From a virus: DNA of 22,977 nucleotides. Numbering within the stretch: position 1 is the first letter of the stretch; every line of letters starts with the position of its first letter. The stretch is from positions 1-22,977 of the IMG/VR virus record IMGVR_UViG_3300006805_000174; one strand, 5' to 3'. The notes under the pieces were generated by a model that saw only the letters and a list, made by a program, of their open reading frames with translations, ran no database searches and was not told the origin of the DNA. The position numbers and the translations under genes are program-made. Positions 1-5,245 of the stretch are shown here, one piece after another.

Positions 1-71
1 GAATGCGCAGCGACAGCAAAGGCCGCGCTTTCACGAGCGTCGAAACCGATCCAGATCGATGCGTGCGTCAT
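1..71 (-). CDS. N-terminus of a glycosyltransferase-like protein (partial, cut by window edge)
   Basis: Leftward reading frame that begins at ATG 71-69 and leaves the window still open, so only the first 23 residues are visible. They start MTHASIWIGFDARESAAFAV. An IWIGFD-x-RE-x-xA(F/Y) opening is what I associate with phage and bacterial nucleotide-sugar glycosyltransferases, where the first beta strand is followed by an Asp-x-Arg-Glu turn. The start codon overlaps the TGA of the upstream leftward gene (ATGA junction, 71-68), which supports this start and suggests translational coupling. The family call rests on a short motif only; catalytic residues lie outside the window. The frame is also open upstream of the ATG, which relates to the frameshift in the neighbouring gene. 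Confidence 0.5.
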   Translation of the reverse strand, partial: MTHASIWIGFDARESAAFAVAAH

Positions 72-830
72 GCCTTGTCCTTTGTCACACCGGAACGAAA
101 ATCGTTGTTTGCGGTAATGGCGACACCGTCCTTGACGTAGTTCCGCAGCTTGCGCAGCCGGGTTCGAGCTATCCCACGATGCAACCCACTCCAAGGTCTG
201 GATTACCTTGGCCTCAACCTTCGCAGCAGGCATCTGGTACATCTTCTCGGAGAAGACATGATTCCAGACAGTAGCTACGAATGCTTCGAGCAACTCCTCG
301 CGCTGCTTGGTCTTCTTCTCTGCATCAGCGATGCGCTTGGCTGCAACTTCTTCGATGGATACCTTACGGACACGAGCGAGGATCGCGTCAGTCGCGGCAT
401 TCGCCTTCTGTGGCTTGACTTCCGTCAGACGGGCGACAGTACCGAGAACTTCGTCCTCGCCCATTTGCGAAGGGGCAACGGCATTCCAAGCATGGAACTC
501 GGAGAGGAAGGCTTCAACCTTCGGACTCGTCTGATCCTTGACGAACTCGTTGTAACCCTTGGCGAGAGCCGACCAGCTACCCAGACCACAGACAGCGTTG
601 CGGGTGTACTCGCTGACGAAGTCGCCGATGTCTTCGGTGCTGATGTAGCCCTTGAGAGGTTCGGCAGCTTCTTCTTGTGCTGCATACTGCTTGTTACGTG
701 CCTCAACAACTTTTGAGTGATGCGGCTGGTTGAGTTGAGCAGCGATCTGTGCTGCTGAATGATTGACTGCTGCATCACCATGAACGAGGGTTGCAAAAGC
801 CAGACGGATGTTACGGAGCATTGACGACAT
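68..830 (-). CDS. Hypothetical phage protein with an apparent +1 frameshift near its 3' end
   Basis: No function recognised. The frame starts at ATG 830-828, preceded by AAAGGA, and reads MSSMLRNIRLAFATLVHGDA onward for about 220 residues rich in Ala, Glu and Lys, with helix-forming stretches such as EEVAAKRIADAEKKTKQREE. Codons end mostly in C or G. Around 160-190 the coding signal changes frame. Frame 0 continues without a stop but with unlikely sequence (RCRHYRKQRFSFRCDKG) and rare codons. The frame one base ahead gives LRKLRNYVKDGVAITANNDF and then stops at TGA 70-68, overlapping the next gene's ATG. Removing one C from the CCC opposite 160-162 would join the two parts. Either the sequence has a one-base error, the gene is broken, or there is programmed +1 frameshifting. 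The region is visibly richer in GC (about 48-58% in lines I counted) than the rightward block. Confidence 0.6.
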
Positions 831-887
831 GATTGTGTCCTTTCGAGACAGGTGGTTGATTCAAGGGTAGTGATGCAGTACGCATCT

Positions 888-918
888 CATAGGCCAGTCG
901 AGGCATGACCGACCTATG
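888..918 (-). other. 12-bp RNA hairpin between two leftward genes
   Basis: Arms 888-899 and 907-918 enclose a 7-nt loop. Read on the minus strand the stem pairs at all 12 positions, two of them G-U wobbles. On the plus strand those two positions would be A-C mismatches. The structure therefore fits a leftward transcript. It lies between the stop of the 52-codon gene (927) and the start at 830. No U-run follows, so it is not a typical intrinsic terminator; an RNA-processing or translation-control element is possible. Confidence 0.5.
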
Positions 919-926
919 GGCTGTGA

Positions 927-1085
927 TTACTGCATGAGATGGCAGAGACCATTCTCATCGGGTACGTAAACACGTACCATGTTACCATGATCGTCTACGA
1001 AATGTCCTGTTAGAATTGCGTAACCAAGTGTCCAACCGGAGTTACGGCTCCACATCTTCGCAAGGCCGGCTGTATACCAGTCCAT
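927..1085 (-). CDS. Small hypothetical protein, 52 aa
   Basis: Short leftward gene not recognised by function. It begins at ATG 1085-1083, preceded by a good ribosome-binding site (GAAAGGATCT), and ends at TAA 929-927. The product starts MDWYTAGLAKMWSRNSGWTL and contains a hydrophilic centre (residues 29-36, FVDDHGNM) and a beta-like stretch (VRVYVP). Codon choice resembles that of the leftward gene at 830. It follows the 29-codon gene after one intervening base, and that gene's last codons supply its Shine-Dalgarno, so the two are probably coupled. Small leftward genes of this kind are common in phage early regions, but I see no domain. Confidence 0.65.
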   Translation of the reverse strand: MDWYTAGLAKMWSRNSGWTLGYAILTGHFVDDHGNMVRVYVPDENGLCHLMQ

Positions 1086-1086
1086 G

Positions 1087-1176
1087 TTAGATCCTTTCAA
1101 TTAGTTGTGGAACAACCAGTGTTACAAACATGATACCTGAAACAACCAACAAGTCAAGCGCTTTTTGGATCATCAT
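1087..1176 (-). CDS. Tiny hydrophobic peptide, 29 aa
   Basis: Leftward mini-gene with a strong ribosome-binding site (AAGGAG, 1185-1180) just upstream of a double ATG at 1176-1171; either Met could be used. The product starts MMIQKALDLLVVSGIMFVTL and ends VVPQLIERI, so most of its length could form a single membrane helix. TAA 1089-1087 lies directly before the next gene, and the last codons (GAAAGG) supply that gene's Shine-Dalgarno. It could be a membrane peptide acting early in infection or a leader coupling translation of the 52-aa gene. No homolog is recognised; length and hydrophobicity are the only functional clues. Confidence 0.5.
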   Translation of the reverse strand: MMIQKALDLLVVSGIMFVTLVVPQLIERI

Positions 1177-1191
1177 GATCTCCTTAGTCAA

Positions 1192-1206
1192 ACCCCCGGT
1201 GGGGGT
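1192..1206 (-). terminator. GC hairpin, possible weak leftward terminator or attenuator
   Basis: On the leftward strand ACCCCC-ACC-GGGGGT forms a 6-bp stem with a 3-nt loop, followed by TT and GACT. It sits just ahead of the ribosome-binding site of the 29-codon gene. The U-tract is too short for a confident terminator; an attenuator or mRNA-end hairpin is possible. It resembles the hairpin at 11015-11037, which also ends in a G-run followed by TTT. Confidence 0.3.
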
Positions 1207-1994
1207 ACAACCCACTCAAACGCGGCCAAGGCGATGAACGTAGATCACATGCTTTTGGTGATCGTAGTGAAGAGCAAGGAGCAGAAAAGTCAAGGACATC
1301 ACGATAGGTGATTATCTACATGACTACTCAATGTTCGTCTCTACCAAGCTAACGTTCGAGCTACGCAGTAGCGACAGGCTGTAGTACAGAGCATGTAGCA
1401 TGATGACCGACCATGTATAGCGAACATTGTGATCTAGCACATTGTCAATTGCTCCTTGAGTTTTGTGCGTATCCGCGTTACAATTTGTGGTACCCACACC
1501 AATTACGGGTAATGGTTCATGGACAGCTACTACGGATGTTTGATCCTGACAGGCAGTCACGCTGTCCACGTTGGTATGAGTGACCGACCATCGGGAGGTC
1601 ATACACTGCGCGTAAGCGCACATCGTAACCAGTAGATTGTGCGTAGCATCTAACATCAACCGCACCTGTGCGTTACAAGTAGTTGATTGTCTGCAACGAG
1701 CTAGGATGACTTGTATTAGCATAGGTATGTCCATGTATAGGGAGACTTGCGATCGTCCAATACAGAGCGATTGTGAAAGGATTAGAGGCATGTACATAGA
1801 GGGAGACAGCCTGTATTATTCTGAAGACAAAGGAGGGATGAATGTGAGGGAGAGGATTGTTTATATTGTTGTGTGAAACAGACACTGTTGTAAATACACC
1901 ACACTGGGGGATTGAAGGAGATTTATTTAATGAAGGGGGGTGGGGGGAAACTTTAAAACTGTAGTTGTTTACGAGTGGCACCTTGCTAAAATTT

Positions 1995-2162
1995 TTATAT
2001 TTTTCTGAAACAAGTCGATTGAGGGGGACTATTAATGTAGCTTGACTCGCTGCTCGGTTGGTTTGTTGTACCCAACCTCGCGTGGGGGCTGTAGTCTATG
2101 CCCCCTATAACTACTATAATATAAAAACATATATAGTTATTAGTTCGTAATATATAAACCAT
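1995..2162 (-). CDS. Doubtful small ORF, first after the leftward promoter (55 aa)
   Basis: Leftward frame from ATG 2162-2160 to TAA 1997-1995. It has an AGGAG Shine-Dalgarno (2171-2167) only four bases from the ATG. The predicted peptide has a hydrophobic segment (YICFYIIVVIGGI) and a polar Ser/Pro-rich tail. The Shine-Dalgarno and start codon lie inside the nested hairpin at 2134-2179, which would hide them from ribosomes. The hydrophobic half may merely reflect AT-rich DNA. I list it because it is the first candidate in a strong transcript, not because coding is established. Confidence 0.18.
   Translation of the reverse strand: MVYILRTNNYICFYIIVVIGGIDYSPHARLGTTNQPSSESSYINSPPQSTCFRKI
2056..2105. 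other. Two tandem GC-rich hairpins with 10-nt loops
   Basis: GGTTGG (2056-2061) pairs with CCAACC (2072-2077), and GGGGGC (2084-2089) pairs with GCCCCC (2100-2105). Each has a 10-nt loop, and 6 bp separate the two. They stand at the border between the moderate-GC leader and the AT-rich core. No T-run follows on either strand, so these are not standard terminators. They could be structural parts of a leftward leader RNA or protein-binding sites. Confidence 0.4.
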
Positions 2163-2179
2163 ATTACTCCTAATAACTA
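2134..2179. repeat. Nested inverted repeat (cruciform or hairpin) in the AT-rich core
   Basis: Outer arms TAGTTATTAG (2134-2143) and CTAATAACTA (2170-2179) are perfect 10-bp complements. Inside them GTAATAT (2147-2153) and ATATTAC (2161-2167) are perfect 7-bp complements around a 7-nt loop. Only 3 and 2 unpaired bases separate the two helices. Either strand can fold. On the leftward transcript it contains an AGGAG and an AUG. Confidence 0.6.
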
Positions 2180-2256
2180 ATAATACTAAATATATATCCA
2201 ATAATATAAAAGACATATTATTGTCTATATATTAAGTATTATATATAATAGATTTT

Positions 2257-2285
2257 ATTATACACTACTTTGTCTTATATGTCAA
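2257..2285 (-). promoter_or_regulatory. Leftward sigma70 promoter, full consensus
   Basis: On the minus strand TTGACA (2285-2280) and TATAAT (2262-2257) are separated by exactly 17 bp, a full consensus match. Predicted transcription start is near 2250. It would drive the leader region and the leftward genes from 1176 to 1, and it is divergent from the 2341 promoter with 55 bp between the -35 boxes. Confidence 0.85.
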
Positions 2286-2340
2286 TAGATAATCTTGGTC
2301 TTATATAAATATTTATTTCGTCTTCCAAATAAGATAATGC

Positions 2341-2369
2341 TTGACTTTTATTAATTGTTGTGATATAAT
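2341..2369 (+). promoter_or_regulatory. Rightward sigma70 promoter with extended -10, ahead of the packaging/head operon
   Basis: TTGACT (2341-2346), 17-bp spacer, TATAAT (2364-2369), with TG at 2361-2362 making an extended -10. Predicted start is near 2376, about 40 nt before the terminase small subunit start. The heptamer AGATAAT occurs just upstream (2332-2338) and again at 2287-2293, a possible regulator repeat. The same design recurs at 16594 and 22088. Confidence 0.85.
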
Positions 2370-2378
2370 GTTAGTATA

Positions 2379-2396
2379 GTAACAATTTAATGTTAC
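2379..2396 (+). promoter_or_regulatory. Inverted repeat at the transcript start, candidate operator or 5' hairpin
   Basis: GTAACA (2379-2384) and TGTTAC (2391-2396) are perfect complements with a 6-bp centre. They lie at about +3 to +20 of the 2341 promoter. This position suits a repressor operator or a stabilising 5' hairpin; the binding protein is unknown. Confidence 0.4.
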
Positions 2397-2415
2397 ATTG
2401 TCTGAGGAGATACTT

Positions 2416-3000
2416 GTGGGTAAATTGGTCTATATAAAGATTAACAAGACTCGTGCTGGACAGACGGGTCATTGGAAAGAAGAAAAACGAATTGAAGCTG
2501 TGACAACCTACTTGTCTACTGGTAACCAGATGGAAGTAAGTCGTTTGACGGGAGTCCCGATCAAAACGATTAACCAATGGAAATCCTCAGATTGGTGGAA
2601 GGAGATGGAAAAGAAAATCCGCTCCGAGGAAGAACAGCAATTGGATGCAAAACTCACTAAGGTTATAGACAAGACCCTAGCAAAGTTGATGGATTCAATC
2701 GAAAATGGCGATCACATTTATGATCAACGCACAGGTCAGATCAAACGTGTCCCTGCAAAATTGCGTGATCTAAACACTGCTTTTAATACAATCCTAGACA
2801 AGCGGCAGCTCATAAGAAAACAGCCAACTAAGATTGTCGAACAAACCACTACTGCTAATCAACTACAGAACCTTGCTGATCAATTCGCAAAGTTCGTACA
2901 AAAAACTCTACCTGAGCCTGAACCAATGCATTACATTGAGGGTGATACGGTTATTCAACAAGAGGACGGGACGTATGCAGTTGCTGACAAAGATTTGTAA
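2416..3000 (+). CDS. Terminase small subunit-like HTH protein
   Basis: Probable DNA-recognition subunit of the packaging motor, first gene of the rightward operon and upstream of the large terminase gene. The start is chosen as GTG 2416 because GAGGAG (2404-2409) lies six bases upstream. A TTG at 2398 in the same frame has no Shine-Dalgarno. The 194-residue product has an N-terminal helix-turn-helix (RLTGVPIKTINQWKSSDWW, roughly residues 44-62), a Lys/Glu-rich helical middle that could oligomerise (EKKIRSEEEQQLDAKL), and an acidic tail beginning around PEPEPMHYIEGD. HTH plus central oligomerisation helices is the usual small-terminase layout. The last 26 bases overlap the HNH gene. Position and fold support the call; sequence similarity in this family is generally weak. 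Confidence 0.7.
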   Translation: MGKLVYIKINKTRAGQTGHWKEEKRIEAVTTYLSTGNQMEVSRLTGVPIKTINQWKSSDWWKEMEKKIRSEEEQQLDAKLTKVIDKTLAKLMDSIENGDHIYDQRTGQIKRVPAKLRDLNTAFNTILDKRQLIRKQPTKIVEQTTTANQLQNLADQFAKFVQKTLPEPEPMHYIEGDTVIQQEDGTYAVADKDL

Positions 3001-3409
3001 GAAGTGTGGAATAGATAAACCACATTCAGAATATAGTCACAAACGTGCCAAAGGACGTAAGCCCTCTTTGCAACCTCGCTGTAAAACGTGTGCTTCGGAA
3101 GATACAAAGTTGTGGAGAGATTCACAAAGTATCGACAGATTAAAAGATCTATATCTACAACGAACATACGGTGTAACATTACAGTGGTATCAAGACACAC
3201 TAGCTCTACAACATAATTCATGTCCATTATGTAATACGGCGTTTACCTTCCATGGTGAACTGAATGCTGACTCTCCTGTAGTTGACCATTGTCACACAAC
3301 CGGAAAAGTTCGTGGCATTATTTGTAATGAATGCAATCGTGGGTTAGGATACTTTCACGATAACCCAACGGCTTTGCGTAATGCAGCCATCTATTTAGAG
3401 GAGAACTAA
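2975..3409 (+). CDS. HNH endonuclease, endonuclease VII-like (copy 1)
   Basis: Free-standing nuclease of 144 aa with the endonuclease VII/HNH architecture. Cysteine pairs C8/C11 and C36/C39 form an N-terminal zinc-ribbon-like part. C83/C86 and C117/C120 flank the catalytic VVDHCHTTGKVRG (D104, H105, H107), followed by N121 and the usual GLGYFHDN tail. ATG 2975 is chosen because GAGG lies about nine bases upstream and the zinc motif follows directly; the frame stays open further upstream but lacks a good start. It overlaps the end of the small terminase gene by 26 bp in another frame. Such genes are usually homing endonucleases wedged between phage genes; a resolvase role is less likely given three HNH genes here. 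No recoded copy of a neighbouring gene edge was found at this one. Confidence 0.85.
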   Translation: MQLLTKICKKCGIDKPHSEYSHKRAKGRKPSLQPRCKTCASEDTKLWRDSQSIDRLKDLYLQRTYGVTLQWYQDTLALQHNSCPLCNTAFTFHGELNADSPVVDHCHTTGKVRGIICNECNRGLGYFHDNPTALRNAAIYLEEN

Positions 3410-3419
3410 AATTCCTTTC

Positions 3420-3722
3420 ATGAAAAATGGCAAGCGCGACTATAAGGCCGAGTTAAATTGGGAACACACCAAGAAGAAGAACCGTGTCAAGGACCGCGCA
3501 CAGCGTAATGGAGCTAGAGCAAAAGTGGCAAAAGCTAATGGTACTACCGCAACAAAGTTGAAGGGTGACGTTGGTCACAAGAAAGCAGTAAGCAAAGGTG
3601 GAGCTAATGGTTTAGCTAATCTCTTTGTCCAGAACCCCGGCCAGAACCGGTCATTTGCAAGGAACAAAGATGGATCAATGCGCAGTGAAACCAGCAAGCG
3701 GGAACGTAGCAAAAAAGCCTGA
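3420..3722 (+). CDS. Small basic HNH-like protein next to the terminase
   Basis: A 100-residue Lys/Arg-rich protein. The stretch from residue 50 (DVGHKKAVSKGGANGLANL) followed by NRSFARNKDGS (76-86) resembles small HNH proteins that often sit beside terminase genes, where the typical motif is DVDHxKPLSKGG. Here the second Asp is Gly (G52), although H53 is kept, so catalysis may be lost. In related phages an HNH protein near the terminase assists DNA cleavage during packaging; this is family knowledge, not shown here. The ribosome-binding site is poor, since GAGGAG at 3398-3403 is 16 bases away. The 3' end overlaps the large terminase gene by 53 bp. Confidence 0.6.
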   Translation: MKNGKRDYKAELNWEHTKKKNRVKDRAQRNGARAKVAKANGTTATKLKGDVGHKKAVSKGGANGLANLFVQNPGQNRSFARNKDGSMRSETSKRERSKKA

Positions 3723-5244
3723 GTGGCCGAAGCTTACAGCCGCCATTGTAGAGGGTTTTGCCTCTAGTTGTCTTGTAAAGTTCTTCGATGATGCTTCACA
3801 ATTCGCAAATTTCCATCGTGAATGGTGGGATTTATGTTGTTCTGATGATAAATTTGTAGCTGTCTGCGCACCGCGTGGACACAGTAAGTCTACAACCATT
3901 ACAATCGTATATACACTCGCAGCCGTGCTATTTCGTAATCGAAAATATGCAATTATTGTGGCTGATACTGAGACCCAAGCCTCTCTCTTCCTAGGTCAAA
4001 TCAAGCAAATCTTGTACGACTCACAGGAAATTCAGGAACTTTTCGGTCTTAAGGTAGGAGAAAAGGGTGTTGTTTTTGAAAAAGACACTGAATCTGATAT
4101 TATCGTCTCATTTGCAGATGGTGGTCAGTTCCGTATCGTAGCAAAGGGTGCTGAACAAAAACTACGTGGTATGTTATGGTCTGGTCAACGTCCTGACCTC
4201 ATTCTCATTGATGATTTGATGAATGAAGAGTTGGTGGCAAACAAGGAACGTCGAGATAAACTACGCCGCTGGGTGTATGGCTCACTGATTCCTTGTCGAA
4301 GTGAAAAGGGGATTATCCGTTTTGTTGGGACACCAATGAATCTGGACGATCCCCTCGAAGCTTTGATGCCTCGCGAAAATGCGAAGGACACTGTGGTAGA
4401 GGATCTGAAAATATGGTCCCCAAAGAAGAAGGGTATGTGGCGTGCAGTTAAGTATCGTGCACATAACAGCGACTTTACCAAACTACTATGGCCAGAACGG
4501 AAGACTAAACAGTTCTTCCAAGAATTAAAAGAGGACTTTGCTGAGCAAGGTATCCCTGAAGTATATGCATGTGAGATTCTCTGCAACCCTGTAGACGATT
4601 CCATCAGGTACTTCCGCAAGGGTGACTTCCTCACGATGACTGCTGAGGACATGAAGAAGAATAAAACCTTCTACATCACAGCAGACTTAGCAATTTCCGA
4701 GAAGGATCGAGCTGACTATACAGCTATTCTTGTTGGTGGTATGGATTCCAATGGTCAGTTACACATAGTCAACTGCATCAGAGAACGCTTGTCCGGTGAT
4801 GAGATCGTTGCTACTTTGTTGTCCTTACAAAAAGTATATAACCCCATTGCTGTCGGTATTGAAGACACGCAAATCTCCAAAGCTATTGGTCCTTACCTCT
4901 TCCGTGAAATGGCAGAGACTGGCACCTACATGAACATCACAATGCTTAAGCCACACCGTCAGGATAAGATCCAACGTGCTAGATCCATTCAAGCTCGTAT
5001 GCGTGCAGGTATGGTGAAGTTCGACAAGCAGGCAGATTGGTGGTTAACTTTTGAAGACGAATGTATGTCATTTCCTCGTGCTAAGCATGATGACGTTGTT
5101 GACGCATTGTCTTATCAAGGTATTCTAATTGAACGTATGACTGAGGGTTTAACTCAGGATGAGATCAAGGAAGAAGAGTATGAAGAAGACTATGAACGTT
5201 CAGGCAATCATGATGAAGGCCGCGACTTAATGACAGGTTATTAA
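3670..5244 (+). CDS. terL: Terminase large subunit
   Basis: ATP-driven DNA-packaging motor and nuclease, 524 aa. Residues 67-75 (APRGHSKST) form the Walker A loop. LILIDD (177-182) is Walker B with acidic residues following. VGTPMN (219-224) is the coupling motif. The RNase H-like nuclease domain shows D339 (TADLA), E398 (GIEDT) and D474/D475/D478 (KHDDVVDAL). ATG 3670 is preceded by AAGGA at a 6-base spacing; a TTG at 3625 in the same frame has no such site. The C-terminus is acidic (EEEYEEDYE). The gene overlaps the HNH-like gene upstream and is followed two bases later by the portal gene, so packaging genes are translated together. All key residues are present and the protein appears intact. 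Confidence 0.95.
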   Translation: MDQCAVKPASGNVAKKPEWPKLTAAIVEGFASSCLVKFFDDASQFANFHREWWDLCCSDDKFVAVCAPRGHSKSTTITIVYTLAAVLFRNRKYAIIVADTETQASLFLGQIKQILYDSQEIQELFGLKVGEKGVVFEKDTESDIIVSFADGGQFRIVAKGAEQKLRGMLWSGQRPDLILIDDLMNEELVANKERRDKLRRWVYGSLIPCRSEKGIIRFVGTPMNLDDPLEALMPRENAKDTVVEDLKIWSPKKKGMWRAVKYRAHNSDFTKLLWPERKTKQFFQELKEDFAEQGIPEVYACEILCNPVDDSIRYFRKGDFLTMTAEDMKKNKTFYITADLAISEKDRADYTAILVGGMDSNGQLHIVNCIRERLSGDEIVATLLSLQKVYNPIAVGIEDTQISKAIGPYLFREMAETGTYMNITMLKPHRQDKIQRARSIQARMRAGMVKFDKQADWWLTFEDECMSFPRAKHDDVVDALSYQGILIERMTEGLTQDEIKEEEYEEDYERSGNHDEGRDLMTGY

Positions 5245-5245
5245 A

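Larger units (their letters stand above)
906..1589 (+). repeat. Three copies of TGACCGACC in the leftward leader and intergenic region
   Basis: The 9-mer TGACCGACC occurs at 906-914, 1404-1412 and 1581-1589. The last two extend to the 11-mer TGACCGACCAT. On the leftward transcript the motif reads GGTCGGTCA. The first copy forms the loop-proximal side of the 888-918 hairpin. The other two are flanked by short complementary sequences, for example GTATGA and TCATAC around the third. It may be a protein-binding site or a recurring RNA element; nothing in the sequence decides between these. Confidence 0.4.
1177..2256. other. About 1.1 kb intergenic and leader region without convincing genes
   Basis: This stretch separates the leftward genes from the divergent promoters. 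It would form the untranslated leader of any transcript from the 2285-2257 promoter. Frames open here (for example 1797-1324 on the minus strand and 1637-1876 on the plus) lack ribosome-binding sites and protein-like composition. From about 1735 to 1960 the plus strand is purine-rich with G-runs at 1906-1910, 1935-1940 and 1942-1947. Small hairpins occur, such as TGCGC-GTAA-GCGCA at 1607-1620, which has a GNRA loop on the plus strand. From about 2106 to 2340 the DNA falls to roughly 15% GC in lines I counted. Candidate roles are a structured leader RNA, a replication origin or a packaging/terminus region; none is proven. Confidence 0.5.

Noticed and set aside
150-716. Plus-strand frame of 188 codons opposite the leftward gene
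   Set aside because: It mirrors a minus-strand gene with a good start, ribosome-binding site and strong codon bias; the plus product is rich in Leu and Cys without structure.
1146-1175. TTGACT and TATCAT inside the 29-codon leftward gene as a second leftward promoter
   Set aside because: Spacer is 16 bp and the -10 is imperfect; it lies within a coding sequence and would give an RNA starting almost at the next ribosome-binding site.
1216-1299. 27-codon minus-strand frame (MSLTFLLLALHYDH start)
   Set aside because: No Shine-Dalgarno before its ATG and no coupling to another gene; kept only as a remote possibility.
1730-1747. TATAGGGAGA resembling the start of a T7-type RNA polymerase promoter
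   Set aside because: Only the final ten bases agree; the recognition part upstream does not match, and no phage RNA polymerase gene is in the window.
1324-1797. 157-codon open frame on the minus strand in the leader region
   Set aside because: No ribosome-binding site, unusual Cys/Met/Thr-rich composition, no protein-like domain; probably an open frame by chance in structured noncoding DNA.
1637-1876. 79-codon frame on the plus strand
   Set aside because: No promoter or ribosome-binding site at its start, overlaps the minus frame, composition unlike the phage's other proteins.
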